From NCBI RefSeq assembly GCF_027594785.1, contig NZ_CP075584.1, positions 3,286,001-3,350,000 of the forward strand: a stretch of DNA of 64,000 nucleotides. Direction: 5' to 3'. Shown here piece by piece: positions 1-9,630 of the stretch. Below the pieces are notes generated by a model. That model was not told the DNA's origin, did no database searches, and was given only the letters and a program-made list of their open reading frames with translations. The DNA is from Cryobacterium breve (lineage in GTDB: Bacteria > Actinomycetota > Actinomycetes > Actinomycetales > Microbacteriaceae). Every line of letters begins with the position of its first letter. Position 1 is the first letter of the stretch. Made by a program: the position numbers and the translations under genes.

Positions 1-710
1 ATCGCAGCCGTGGATCGCGGACTCTCGAGCTCAGCCCCAAGACCGTCGTGCGCGACATGTACGAACGGGCGATGTCGTTCGGCGAGTTCATCGCGTTCTA
101 CAAGCTCGCCCGTTCAGAGGGCGTCGTGCTGCGCTACCTGTCCGACGCCTACCGGGCCGCCCGGCAGACCATCCCGGACGAGGCCAAGACCGAGGACCTG
201 CTCGACCTGATCGAGTGGCTCGGTGAACTCGTGCGCCAGGTCGACTCGAGCCTCCTCGACGAGTGGGAGGAGCTCATCCACCCCGACCTCGAGGCGCACG
301 AAGCCGGCGCCGTCTCGGTGCTGCCGCCGCCCCCGCGCCGGCTCACCACGAACGTGCGCGCCTTCCGGATCCTCGTGCGCAACGAGTTGTTCCGGCGCGT
401 TCAGCTCGCGGCGCTCGAGAACTACGACGCGCTCGGCGAGCTCGACCGCGAGCACGGCTTCACGGCGGATGCCTGGGGCGACGCCATGGACGGCTACTTC
501 GCCGAACACGACGAGGTTCTGACCGGCGCGAACGCGCGCGGCTCCGGCATGCTGATCCTCGACGAGGGCGCAACGGAGTGGACCGTGCGGCAGATCCTCG
601 ACGACCCGGCGGGCGACCACGACTGGGGGATCAGCGCGACGATCGACCTCGCCGAATCGGACGAACTCGGCGCCGCGCACGTGCGGGTCACTGCGGTCAA
701 CCGGCTCTGA
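1..710 (+). CDS. DEAD/DEAH-box RNA helicase, C-terminal part (DUF3516)
   Basis: This is the C-terminal end of a gene cut by the left edge of the window; the reading frame is open from base 3 and stops at 708-710. The visible 235 residues contain no helicase motifs but match what I know of the DUF3516 tail that follows the helicase core in a group of actinobacterial DEAD/DEAH-box proteins. Recognisable stretches are YERAMSFGEFIAFYKLAR and a run of acidic, helical sequence with LLDLIEWLGELVRQVD. The helicase core, and so the enzymatic assignment, lies outside the window. The family assignment is from recognition of the C-terminal domain only. The next gene starts 114 bases downstream after a short GCAGG-rich stretch. 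Confidence 0.7.
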   Translation, partial: RSRGSRTLELSPKTVVRDMYERAMSFGEFIAFYKLARSEGVVLRYLSDAYRAARQTIPDEAKTEDLLDLIEWLGELVRQVDSSLLDEWEELIHPDLEAHEAGAVSVLPPPPRRLTTNVRAFRILVRNELFRRVQLAALENYDALGELDREHGFTADAWGDAMDGYFAEHDEVLTGANARGSGMLILDEGATEWTVRQILDDPAGDHDWGISATIDLAESDELGAAHVRVTAVNRL

Positions 711-824
711 GGCAGGGCAGGGCAGGGCAGGGCTCGTGCTCGGCTCGGCTCGGTCGGGCCGGTGCCGGGTCGGGCGCCGCGGCGGCGGCGGGCGGCCGGT
801 GCCCCGCGGAGTAGCGTGGGAGGC

Positions 825-1878
825 ATGAGTGCAGCAGAGATCATCGCCCGCCCGATCCGATCCGCCGTGATCGGCTTCGGTCTCTCCGGGAGGGTGTTCC
901 ATAGCCCGTTCCTCGCCGCGAACCCCGAATTCTCCCTCGACGCGATCGTCACGGGCGATCCCGTGCGGCGCCAGCAGGCGGCAGAGACCTATCCGGGCGT
1001 ACGCCTGATGCACACCGTCGACGAGCTCATCGCCGCCGCGGACGACCTCGACCTCGTCGTGATCGGCTCCCCGCCGGGCACCCACGTGGAACTCGCCCAT
1101 GCCGCGCTCGACGCGGGCCTCGCCGTCGTCATCGACAAGCCGTTCGCCCCGACGAGCATCGCCGGCCAGGGCCTCATCGAGAAGGCCAAACGGCTCGGCC
1201 TGCTGCTCACCGTTTTCCAGAACCGGCGCTGGGACGGCGACTTCCTGACCCTGAAGGCGCTCATCTCTGAGGGCGCCCTCGGCGAGGTGCGGCACTTCGA
1301 GTCACGGTTCGAGTTCTGGCGCCCGACACCCTCGGCCAAGGCGTGGAAGGCGAGCGCAGGCGTCCGTGAGGGCGGCGGGATCCTTTTCGACCTCGGCGCG
1401 CACCTGATCGACCAGGCCCTGCAGGCTCTTCGGGCCGATCGACAACGTCTACGCCGAGATCGCGACCCGCGTTCCCGGCGGGAACGCCGACGACGACACC
1501 TTCGTGTCACTGCACCACGGTTCGGGGGTGCGGTCGCACCTGTGGATGAACGGGACGGCCGCCCAGGTCGGGCCGCGCTTCCACGTGCTGGGCTCTGAGT
1601 CCGGGTACACGAAGTGGGGCCTCGACGGCCAGGAGGCCACGCTGGCCGCCGGCGCGCTTCCGACGGATGCCGGCTTCGGCATCGAACACGAGTCGGCCTG
1701 GGGCATGCTCGGGCTCGACGGCGCCCAGCACGCGGTGCCCACGGAACCCGGCGACTACGCGGCCTTCTACCGGGGAGTCGCCGACTCACTGCTACGCGGC
1801 GCGCCCGCTCCCGTCGACCCGGAGGACTCGCTCCGCGTGGTCGGGATCATCGAACGGATCTTCCGCCAGACCCGGTAG
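825..1878 (+). CDS. Gfo/Idh/MocA-family NAD(P)-dependent oxidoreductase (frame break at 1424)
   Basis: Predicted cytosolic NAD(P)-dependent dehydrogenase of the Gfo/Idh/MocA family, which usually acts on sugars, inositols or related polyols; the substrate cannot be told from sequence. The N-terminal Rossmann motif is AVIGFGLSGRVFHSPF (about residues 14-29), followed by the family Lys-Pro motif in VVIDKPFAP and the C-terminal domain ending in RVVGIIERIFRQTR. The ATG at 825 starts just before the Rossmann strand. The frame breaks at 1421-1428, where GCAGGCTC stands in place of GCAGCTC; removing one G joins DQALQ to LFGPIDNVYAE and gives about 350 residues, the normal family length. I read it as one intact gene with a sequence error. 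Confidence 0.85.
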
Positions 1879-1922
1879 GCGGCATCCGCCGGCCAGGCCA
1901 TCGGGCGTAAGCATCGAGCGCT

Positions 1923-1974
1923 GGTGTTGCGCCGTTCCGCGGGTGGTTCACCACGCGCGAAGCGGCGGAACACC
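1923..1974. other. intergenic hairpin
   Basis: Forty-five bases after the oxidoreductase stop there is an imperfect hairpin. Twelve-base outer arms (1923-1934 and 1963-1974) pair with one mismatch, and an inner GTGG-TTCA-CCAC helix lies at 1943-1954. No T-run follows. It may help terminate or process the upstream transcript. The rest of 1879-2303, a 425-base gap before the convergent serine dehydratase gene, shows no gene, tRNA or repeat that I can recognise. Confidence 0.35.
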
Positions 1975-2303
1975 GGCGCTCGGTGCAGGGGATGACCGCT
2001 TAAAGCAAGCGACCGGCCCCGGCCGGACCGGTCGAACGTGTGCTCGCCCGCGCATCACGTTCTTCTGGTCCGACCGATGCCGGTCAGCTTCAGTGCCCCA
2101 ACACGTTAGGACTGGTTGTACTCTCGTTCACCGAGATGAACGAGCGGTGTGGATTGCCTGAACGAGGGGTGCGGATTTCCGAGCCTCTCATCCGGCGGCA
2201 GGACCACCCTCACGTGCGAAGCTTCCGGTCCGGTGCGTGCGGCCTGTGGGTGCCGTGTCCAGGTGCGGGGAATCCCGTGCGAAATCGCCCGGAATCCGCC
2301 GGG

Positions 2304-3681
2304 TCAGCATTCGATTACGTTGACGGCGAGACCACCCTCGCTTGTCTCCTTGTACTTGGTCATCATGTCGAGTCCGGTCTGGCGCATCGTCTCGATGACG
2401 GTGTCGAGGGAGACGAGGTGAGTGCCGTCGCCGTGCAGGGCGAGACGGGCGGCGGAGACCGCCGTCGACGACGCGATCGCGTTGCGCTCGATGCACGGCA
2501 CCTGCACGAGGCCGCCGACCGGGTCGCAGGTGAGCCCGAGGTGGTGCTCCATCGCGATCTCGGCGGCGTTCTCGACCTGGCGCGGGGTGCCGCCGAGCAC
2601 AGCGCAGAGCGCGCCGGAGGCCATGGCGCACGCGGATCCGACCTCGGCCTGGCAGCCGCCCTCCGCGCCGGAGATGGAGGCGTTGGCCTTCACCAGTGAA
2701 CCGATCGCGGCCGCCGTGAGCAGGTAACGGCGGATGCCCGCAGCATTCGCCCCGGGGACGAAACGCAGGTAGTAGTGCCCGACCGCGGGGATGATGCCCG
2801 CCGCGCCATTGGTCGGGGCCGTGACGACGCGGCCGCCTGAGGCGTTCTCCTCGTTGACCGCGAGGGCGAAGGCGTGCAGCCACTCGGTCGAGGTGTCCCG
2901 TTCACGCAGGGGGAGCAGTTCATATTCCTCGAGCTGCATGCGAATGGCCGCGGCCCGGCGCTTGACCTTCAGGCCACCGGGAAGGGTACCGGCCGTGGCC
3001 AGTCCGGCCTCGACGCAGACGTGCATAGCGTCCCAGATCGCGTCGAGCCCGGCGTCGAGCGCTTCGGCCCCGTGAATGGACTCCTCGTTCTCGCGGGCGA
3101 TCGCGGCGATGTCGACCCCGCGGGCGTCGCACAGTGCGAGCAGGCTCTGCGCTCGAGTCGTAGTCCATCGGCCGGGGAGACGCCGCCGGCGGGATCATCG
3201 GGTCGCCCTCGCGGCGGATGAAGCCGCCCCCGATCGAGTACCAGGTCTCCTCGAGCAGGGGGAGGGCATCCGTCGCCGACCACGCCTGCAGGGTGAGCGC
3301 GTTGGGGTGGCCGGGCAGCCGGGTGCGCGGTTCGAAGCGGATGTCGCCGTGTTCCACGGAGATCTCATGCCGGCCATCGAGGAGAAGCGTTGCACCCTCG
3401 CCCAGGCCCGCCCAGGTGCCGTGCACGGCGGCCGGGTCGCACGACTCGGCGTGCAGGCCGGTGAGGCCGGCGAGGACAGCGTCCGGGGTGCCATGGCCGA
3501 GCCCGGTCGATCCGAGCGACCCGTAGAGAGAGCAGTTCACCCGGGTGACCTCGCCGAGGCGGCCGCCTTCGGTGAGGTGCGCGGCGAAGGCGCGGGCGGC
3601 CCGCATCGGGCCGACGGTATGGGAGCTGGAGGGGCCGATCCCGATGGAGAACAGGTCGAGGGCCGAGACATACGCGGACAT
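2304..3681 (-). CDS. sdaA: L-serine ammonia-lyase (serine dehydratase), single-chain iron-sulfur type (frame break near 3144)
   Basis: Converts L-serine to pyruvate and ammonia in the cytosol, using a [4Fe-4S] cluster. The N-terminal beta-type domain has [15 protein letters not shown] near residues 16-30; the C-terminal catalytic domain carries [19 protein letters not shown] and [17 protein letters not shown], the segments that hold the cluster cysteines. Translation starts at the CAT complement 3679-3681. The frame is broken at 3141-3147 (plus-strand CAGGCTC); removing the extra base gives [15 protein letters not shown] and a protein of about 458 residues, normal for single-chain SdaA. It is divergent from a sarcosine oxidase gene, so the pair could carry sarcosine through glycine and serine to pyruvate, with GlyA encoded elsewhere; that pathway link is inference. 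Confidence 0.92.
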
Positions 3682-3763
3682 CAGTCCATCGTAGGCGCGT
3701 CGGCCGCCCTCGTCCGGGGGCGCGCGGCCGCCGCTCCCGTGTACCCCCGCGCCTGTTGGGTGC

Positions 3764-3820
3764 TGAGGTGTCGCAGATCGACGTTCAGGGGCGCCGCGAA
3801 CGTCGATCTGCGACACCTCA
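3764..3820. repeat. family A intergenic palindrome, copy 1 (23-bp arms, 11-nt loop)
   Basis: A perfect inverted repeat: arm 3764-3786 begins TGAGGTGTCGCAGATCGA, the partner arm is 3798-3820, and the spacer is 11 bases. It sits between the divergent sdaA and soxA starts. A second copy with the same arm length, loop length and outer 12 bases lies at 44944-45000. Confidence 0.9.
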
Positions 3821-3887
3821 CCCGTGTCTGTGACGCTGGACGACATGTCGAGGCGGGCAGGCGCACCGGTGCTGGCAGGATGGGCGC

Positions 3888-5072
3888 ATGAGCCTCGGAT
3901 CAGTTGGACACACCGCGCCCATCGAGCGCGTCGACACCGTCGTGATCGGCGGCGGCGCGATGGGATCGGCGACAGCCTGGCAGCTCGCCCGGCGCGGGCT
4001 CCCCGTACTCCTGCTCGAGCGTTTCGAACCGGGACACAAGAACGGCGCCTCCCACGGCGCATCGCGCAACTTCAACACGGCGTACGCCGACCCGACCTAC
4101 GTCGGCATGCTCGCCGAGGCCGTACCCCTCTGGCGCGAGCTCGAGGCCGAGTCCGAGACCGCGGTCTTCGACCAGGTCGGCGTGGTCAACCACGGGCCGA
4201 ACCCGGCGTTCGACGACGTCGCCGACGCACTGCGTTCGGCGGGGCTCGGGGCCGAGTTCCTCTCTCCGGAGGCGGCGGGGGAGCGCTGGCCGGGCATCCG
4301 CTTCGACGGCCGGGTGCTGCACAACCCCGACGCCGGGCGGATCAACGCGGATGCGGCGGTGTCGGCGCTGCAGGGGGCCGCGGCATCCTCTGGGGCGGAG
4401 ATCCGTCACGGTGTGCGGGTACTGCGGGTCGAGGTACTCGGGGACGACCGGGTGCGCGTGATGACGGAAAGCAGTGTCATCGAAGCGCGACACGTCGTCG
4501 TCACCGTCGGAGCGTGGACGTCCGGGCTGCTGAATGGCGTGGTCTCGGTGCCGCGGCTGCGGGTGACGCAGGAACAGCCGGCGCACTTCGCGCTGCGCGG
4601 CACTGCGACGCAGGACTGGCCCGGCTTCAACCACGCCCGCGACACCGCCAACCCGGACTACGGGTACTGGTACTCCCCGGTCTACGGCATGCACACCCCG
4701 GGAGAGGGGATCAAGGCCGGCTGGCACGGCGTCGGTCCGGTCACCGACCCCGACCGGCGCAGCTTCCTGCCCGAGCCCGTGCAGCTTGCGTCCTTGCAGC
4801 GCTATGTTCGCGAATGGCTGCCCGGTGCCGACGCGGATGTGCTCGTGCCGGTCAGCTGCACGTACACGACGACGCCCGACGAGGACTTCGTGCTCGACCG
4901 GGTCGGGCCCGTCACCGTCGGTGCCGGCTTCAGCGGGCACGGGTTCAAGTTCACGCCCACGGTCGGGAGGATCCTCGCGGACCTGGCCACGGATGCCGCG
5001 GCCGCGCCGCCCCGTTTCGCCCTGTCCCGCACGCCCAACGCCGGCCCGGGCGGCTGGCTCGCCCGCGGCTGA
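3888..5072 (+). CDS. soxA: monomeric sarcosine oxidase / FAD-dependent N-methyl amino acid oxidase
   Basis: A 394-residue flavoprotein of the MSOX/SolA family, which oxidatively demethylates sarcosine (or a related N-methyl amino acid) to glycine, formaldehyde and hydrogen peroxide. The N-terminus has the dinucleotide-binding motif VVIGGGAMGSATAWQLARRG (about residues 18-37) followed by the family stretch GASHGASRNFNTAY. The C-terminal SCTYTTTPDEDFVLD places a cysteine where MSOX enzymes attach FAD covalently, and GFSGHGFKFTP is the conserved flavin-contact motif. The ATG at 3888 is used; the gene is intact. Substrate specificity within the family (sarcosine, N-methyltryptophan, pipecolate) is not certain, but the divergent sdaA supports one-carbon/glycine catabolism. 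Confidence 0.85.
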   Translation: MSLGSVGHTAPIERVDTVVIGGGAMGSATAWQLARRGLPVLLLERFEPGHKNGASHGASRNFNTAYADPTYVGMLAEAVPLWRELEAESETAVFDQVGVVNHGPNPAFDDVADALRSAGLGAEFLSPEAAGERWPGIRFDGRVLHNPDAGRINADAAVSALQGAAASSGAEIRHGVRVLRVEVLGDDRVRVMTESSVIEARHVVVTVGAWTSGLLNGVVSVPRLRVTQEQPAHFALRGTATQDWPGFNHARDTANPDYGYWYSPVYGMHTPGEGIKAGWHGVGPVTDPDRRSFLPEPVQLASLQRYVREWLPGADADVLVPVSCTYTTTPDEDFVLDRVGPVTVGAGFSGHGFKFTPTVGRILADLATDAAAAPPRFALSRTPNAGPGGWLARG

Positions 5073-5100
5073 TGCGCCGCGCGCGCCCCTGCGCGCCCGC

Positions 5101-5145
5101 ACGGCACCCGCGCTCGCGGCACCCGCGCTCGCGGCACCCGCGAGA
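5101..5145. repeat. 15-bp tandem repeat, three units
   Basis: Three consecutive 15-base units of the form CGGCACCCGCGCTCG run from about 5101 to 5145; the third unit merges into the left arm of the palindrome that follows. It is non-coding, between the convergent ends of soxA and the YeiH gene. Confidence 0.7.
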
Positions 5146-5203
5146 GTACACTTTTGGCCCTTTAAACTCGCGGTTTAAAGGGCCAAAAGTGTACTCTCGC
5201 GGG
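5137..5203. terminator. family B palindrome, 31-bp perfect stem with 5-nt loop, between convergent genes
   Basis: Arm 5137-5167 is perfectly complementary to 5173-5203 with a TCGCG loop. The arm starts CCCGCGAGAGTACACTTTTG. It lies between the stops of soxA (5072, plus) and the YeiH gene (5288, minus), so it would work as a bidirectional terminator. The exact 31-bp match is far longer than a normal intrinsic terminator. A related palindrome with the same CGCGAGAG outer end is at 49051-49111. Confidence 0.75.
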
Positions 5204-5287
5204 ACCCGAAGCGTGCGACAGGTGATATGTCTGCGGCGCGACCCGACCTGCGCGAACCGAGGCGGTCGACCCGCAGCCCGCGACCGG

Positions 5288-6311
5288 TCAGGCGATGAGG
5301 ACGGCGCCGTAGGCGAGGGCGGCGATGAGCGCCCAGGAACCGAGGCCGACCGTCAGTGCACGTCCGCCGGTGCGCACGAGCACCCTGAGCCTGCACCGCC
5401 GCGCCGAGGCCGAAGAGCGCTGTCGCGAGGAAATACGTCTGCAGGGTGTCCGCGACGAGGAGCACCCCGTCGGGCACCGGCACGAGGGTGCGGAGCATCA
5501 CGGCAGCCACAAAGCCAACGACGAAAAGCGGAACGATCGGGGGATGCCGCGTCGTGGCATCCGTGCCGCTGCGGAGAGGCATCGCATTCGAGGTCGAGGC
5601 TGCCTCGAGGCCGTCTCTGCGGCGCTCCTGCAGGGACACGCCGGCGACGATCGGCGCGAGCATGAGCACCCGGGTCAGCTTGACGACGATCGCCACGGCG
5701 AGGGCGGCCGGCCCGGCGACCTGCGCCGTGGCGACGACCTGGCCGACATCGTGCACGCTCGCGCCGACCCACTGACCGTACTGAAGGGCGTCGAGGCCGA
5801 GCGGATGCCACAGGGCGGGCAGGACCGCGATCGCGAGGGTACCGCAGAGGGTGACGAGGGCGATCGGTGTGGCGGTGTCGTCATCGTCCGCGTGCACGAC
5901 GGCACTCATGGCGCCGATCGCGGACGCGCCGCAGACCGAGAATCCAGTAGCGATCAGCAGGGGCTGCTGCCCGGGCAAGCCGATCCTGCGACCGAACCAC
6001 AGCGTGCCGAAGAAGGTGAGAACGACGATCGCGACGGTCGTCGCGATGGTCACCCAGCCGAGGCCGAGGATGTCAACGAGGCTGAGCTTGAGGCCGAGCA
6101 GCACGATTCCGAGGCGCATGATGCGCTTGGAGGCGACCGAGAGGCCCGGTGCGAGCACTCCGGTGAGCTGCCGGCGCGCGACCGGCAGCTGGCCGGCGAC
6201 GATTCCGAACACCACGGCGGCCGTGAGCAACGGGACTCCGGGCACGAGGGCGTGCACGAGCCCGGCAAGGAGTGCGGCGGCGACCGCGACGAGCACGCCT
6301 GGCAGCCACAT
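5288..6311 (-). CDS. YeiH/UPF0324 family membrane protein, putative sulfate exporter-like (frame break near 5391)
   Basis: Polytopic inner-membrane protein of the YeiH (UPF0324) family; the transported substrate is unproven in the family. Hydrophobic helices run along the whole chain, with family motifs in GLKLSLVDILGLGWVT, TGFSVCGASAIGAMSAV and VGASVHDVGQVVA. The start is the MWLPG methionine at 6309-6311; upstream sequence in the same frame is repeat-derived and unlikely to be translated. The frame breaks at 5387-5394 (GAGCCTGC on the plus strand, GCAGGCTC on the coding strand); removing one base restores AAVQLRVLVRTGGRA through to the stop at 5288, giving about 340 residues, the usual length. 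It is convergent with soxA. Confidence 0.85.
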
Positions 6312-6414
6312 GGATCCGAGCCTACTCCGACGTCGTCCGCGCCCCGAGTCGTTCGCGCGCCAACTGCGCCGGTGCGCTCCGCGCACGCCTGGCGCGCAGC
6401 GGCGCAGGTAGCGC

Positions 6415-6475
6415 GCGAAGCTGCGCACCTGGCGCGAAGCTGCGCACCTGGCGCGAAGCTGCGCACGTGGCGCGT
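6415..6475. repeat. 19-bp tandem repeat, three units
   Basis: Three nearly identical head-to-tail units of GCGCGAAGCTGCGCACCTG lie at about 6415-6475, preceded by degenerate GCGC-rich copies from about 6355. They fill the non-coding interval between the YeiH gene start (6311, minus) and the desaturase stop (6585, minus). Each unit contains the self-complementary core GCGCGAAGCTGCGC. Confidence 0.75.
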
Positions 6476-6584
6476 GTGGCGGCGGCGTTTAACGACGGAA
6501 CCGCCACGTTCCGGGCGGGCACGGGGCCCGGCGGAGCGTGACGGTTCGGCGGCAGGTTACGACGTGGGCCGCAGCTGCTGAGGT

Positions 6585-7685
6585 TTAGCGGTGGTGGAAC
6601 CGCGCGACCATGGGGCAGTCGAACGGGTCGCGGGCGGCGAGGCCGACCGTGTTGAGGTACTCGATGACGATCCCGTACGACTGGAACAGACCCGTCTCCG
6701 TGTAGAGGATGTTGTGCGACTGGCAGTATTCCTTGGTGATCTCCTGCGCCTTGCGCAGGTGCGGGCGGGCCATGTTCGGGAACAGGTGGTGCTCGACCTG
6801 GTAGTTCAGGCCGCCCATGAAGGTGTCCATGAAGGTGCCGCCGCGGATGTTGCGCGAGGTCAGGACCTGGCGGCGCAGGAAGTCGACCTTGCTGTCGTGG
6901 GGGAGCTGCGGCATCCCCTTGTGGTTCGGGGCGAAGGATGCGCCCATGTAGACCCCGAAGACGGCGAGCTGCACTCCGATGAAGGCGAAGGCCATGCCGA
7001 GCGGCAGGAAGTAGAAGATCACGGCGACGTAGAGCACAATGCGGGTCGTCAGCATGCTGATCTCGAGCCAGCGCTTGTCGACCTTGCCCCGGCCGAAGAC
7101 GGTGCGGAAGCCCTGGACGTGCAGGTTGAAGCCCTCGGCCATCAGGAGCGGGAAGAACAGGTAGCCCTGCTTGCGCGTGACGAACGAGCCGAGCCAGGAC
7201 ACCTTCGCGGCGTCCTCCTCGCGGAAGACGATGAAGTCGGGGTCGATGTCGGGGTCTTTGCCGATCACGTTCGGGTTGGCGTGGTGACGGCTGTGCTTGT
7301 TCATCCACCAGGCGTAGCTGATGCCGACGAACAGGTTCGCGAGGATGCGGCCGGCCTTGTCGTTGGCGGGGCCGGACTCGAACACCTGGCGGTGCGAGGC
7401 CTCGTGGGCGAGGAACGCGAACTGGGTGAGGATGATGCCGAGCACGCCGGCGATGATCAGCTGGTACCAGCTGTCGCCGAGAAGCACGAAACCGGTGCCG
7501 AGGCCCGCGGTTGCGAGGATGAGCATGCCGAAGACGAACCAGTAGAACCCGGTCGCGCGCTTCAGGAGGCCCAGGTTGCGCACGGTGTGCAGCAGCGAGG
7601 AGTACTCGGTGGTGGGATTCTTCGAGTCGCCACCCCGACGGGTCTTGACGATGCGCACCGTGGGTGCGACGGATGCTTCCGACAT
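6585..7685 (-). CDS. membrane fatty acid (acyl-CoA) desaturase
   Basis: A 366-residue integral-membrane di-iron desaturase that introduces a cis double bond into acyl chains. The three histidine boxes are all present: HEASH (94-98), HSRHH (131-135) and QVEHH (296-300); the Gln in place of the first His of box three is typical of the front-end/DesA3-like branch. Two hydrophobic hairpins flank the boxes (about residues 45-95 and 210-250). The start is the CAT complement at 7683-7685. In actinobacteria such enzymes act on stearoyl- or palmitoyl-CoA and are often cold-induced, but no regulator is visible here. About 220 bases of low-feature sequence separate it from the mannosyltransferase stop at 7909; I see nothing definite in them. 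Confidence 0.92.
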   Translation of the reverse strand: MSEASVAPTVRIVKTRRGGDSKNPTTEYSSLLHTVRNLGLLKRATGFYWFVFGMLILATAGLGTGFVLLGDSWYQLIIAGVLGIILTQFAFLAHEASHRQVFESGPANDKAGRILANLFVGISYAWWMNKHSRHHANPNVIGKDPDIDPDFIVFREEDAAKVSWLGSFVTRKQGYLFFPLLMAEGFNLHVQGFRTVFGRGKVDKRWLEISMLTTRIVLYVAVIFYFLPLGMAFAFIGVQLAVFGVYMGASFAPNHKGMPQLPHDSKVDFLRRQVLTSRNIRGGTFMDTFMGGLNYQVEHHLFPNMARPHLRKAQEITKEYCQSHNILYTETGLFQSYGIVIEYLNTVGLAARDPFDCPMVARFHHR

Positions 7686-7908
7686 GAGGCCTTTGGTTTG
7701 GATCTGGACTTCTCAGTCGGTTCTGGAGCAATCACTCGTGGTGCAGATAGAAGTATCCTACGGGCGCACCCCCGGTCCGTGGGTCGGATTCACAACCGTT
7801 TCCCAGTCGCTATATGGCCCAAACGGCATATGAAGAGTCCTCAAATCGCCGAAACGGCACGAAACCGCGGGTTCTCCTTCGCCCGGAATTCCGGGGAACC
7901 GGACGCGG

Positions 7909-9588
7909 CTAGCGCCAGCTCGGCAGCCAAATATGCATCTGCCAGAACGAGAACGAGATTTGCATTCCCGTCCAGAGTGGATAGAAGAAGGCGCTGACCA
8001 GCACCGCAGCCACGAGGTAGCCGATCAGCACGCGGATGCCGACGGTCCGGTCGCTTTCCCGCGCCGCGACATCCGTTCGTAGTTCGGTGCTCGTCAGTTG
8101 GGTCGCCCGCTCCGAATGCTGAGGTTCGCTGGCCGCGAGTCCGGTCGCAAGTCCGGGCGCAAGTCCGGGCGTGCGACCCTGAGCCAGCGCAGAGGCGGCC
8201 ACGACCCCTCCGGTGCCGGGGGCGAGCCCGAGCAGGAGGCCGATCACGAAGGTGAGCGCGAGGATCAGGTACGGCTCGAAGGCGATGGAGTAGAACTGGA
8301 AGACCGTGCGGCCCGTGTACATCAGCCAGGGCAGGTACCCGGCGACCATGCCCATCAGGATGAGGCCCACCCGCCATTCCCGGTACCGGGCGAGACGATA
8401 GACGAGGTAGAGCACCGCGGCGGCCCCGGCCCACCAGATCAGCGGGTTGGCGATCTCGGTGATTGCCTCTGAGCACGTCGAGAAACTGCAGGTGCCCTCT
8501 CCGGCGGCCGACGACTGGTAGTACATGCTCGTCGGGCGCACCATGAACAGCCAGGTCAGTGGGTTCGACTGGTACGGGTGCGGGGTGACGAGGCCGACGT
8601 GATAGGTGTACGCGGCGACCTGGTAGTGCCAGAAACTCTGGACGGCATGCGGCACCCAGGCGAATGCCCCGGTCCAGGCCGTCTCGGGGGAGTCGGCCCA
8701 GGTGCGGTAGAAGCCGCCCTTGGTGACGAACCAGCCCGTCCACGAGCTGAGGAAGGTCGCGATCGCGATCGGCACCATCAGCAGGAAGTTGATCGGACCC
8801 TGCTTGAGGATGGCGGCGCTCGCCCAGAACGGAACGCCGGCCCGGCGACGGGCGAGGGCGTCCACGACCACGACGTACACGCCGAACGCGGCGAGGAAAT
8901 ACAGGCCCGACCACTTGACGCTCATGGTCAGCCCGAAGGCGAGGCCCGCGGCGAGCAGCCACGGCCGCCACCAGAGCGCAGGGCCCCAGCCGGGCCACTC
9001 GCCGGACTCCGCCCGCTTCGCCATCCAGGCGGCGAGGCGGGTCGCGTGCCAGTCCCGGTCGAGCAGGATCGCCCCGAAGCCGAGCAGCGCGAAGAACATC
9101 ACATAGTTGTCGAGCAGCGCCACCCGGCTCATCACGATCGCGTTGCCGTCGATCGCGAACAGGAACCCGCCGATGACCGCGAGGAGGGTCGAGCCGAACA
9201 GCTTCTTGATGATGAGCATGAGCAGCACCACCGCGAGGATGCCGATCACGGCGGTCACGATGCGCCAACCCCAGCTGTTCTCCGGACCGAACGCGGCCAT
9301 CCCGAGCGAGATCAGCCACTTTCCGAGCGGCGGATGCACGACGAACGAGCCGATGTCCGTGAAGATGTTCGCGTTGCCGTTGGCGAAGATCTCGTCGGCC
9401 TTGTCCGGCCAGGTGGACTCGTAGCCGTTGTTGAAGAGGCTCCAGGCGTCCTTGACGTAGAAGGTCTCGTCGAAGACCAGAGCGTGCGGGGAGCCGAGGT
9501 TCCAGAGGCGGAGGACTGCGGCCAGCACGACCACGAACAGGGGGCCGGCCCACGGGAACCAGCGGCGTATGAGGAGCACGCTGACCAT
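7909..9588 (-). CDS. pmt: polyprenyl-phosphate-mannose--protein O-mannosyltransferase
   Basis: A 559-residue GT39 membrane glycosyltransferase that moves mannose from polyprenyl-phosphomannose to Ser/Thr of exported proteins outside the membrane. The N-terminal helix is followed by the acidic catalytic loop DETFYVKDAWSLFNNGYE and by VHPPLGKW, both typical of the bacterial Pmt family (the actinobacterial homologues of yeast Pmt1). About eleven membrane helices can be traced, with a basic, hydrophilic segment near residues 165-180 and a variable Ala/Gly/Thr tail before the last helices. It is divergent from rsmI at 9631, with about 40 bases between the two starts. Likely targets are secreted proteins, possibly including the Thr/Ala-rich surface proteins encoded at 26-36 kb; that link is inference. 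Confidence 0.93.
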   Translation of the reverse strand: MVSVLLIRRWFPWAGPLFVVVLAAVLRLWNLGSPHALVFDETFYVKDAWSLFNNGYESTWPDKADEIFANGNANIFTDIGSFVVHPPLGKWLISLGMAAFGPENSWGWRIVTAVIGILAVVLLMLIIKKLFGSTLLAVIGGFLFAIDGNAIVMSRVALLDNYVMFFALLGFGAILLDRDWHATRLAAWMAKRAESGEWPGWGPALWWRPWLLAAGLAFGLTMSVKWSGLYFLAAFGVYVVVVDALARRRAGVPFWASAAILKQGPINFLLMVPIAIATFLSSWTGWFVTKGGFYRTWADSPETAWTGAFAWVPHAVQSFWHYQVAAYTYHVGLVTPHPYQSNPLTWLFMVRPTSMYYQSSAAGEGTCSFSTCSEAITEIANPLIWWAGAAAVLYLVYRLARYREWRVGLILMGMVAGYLPWLMYTGRTVFQFYSIAFEPYLILALTFVIGLLLGLAPGTGGVVAASALAQGRTPGLAPGLATGLAASEPQHSERATQLTSTELRTDVAARESDRTVGIRVLIGYLVAAVLVSAFFYPLWTGMQISFSFWQMHIWLPSWR

Positions 9589-9630
9589 CGTAGTGAGCGG
9601 TGGTTATGCGCGGACTGCGAGACTGGGGGA

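Noticed and set aside
6355..6475. Repeats considered as a CRISPR array
   Set aside because: The 19-bp units are directly adjacent with no unique spacers and there are no cas genes.
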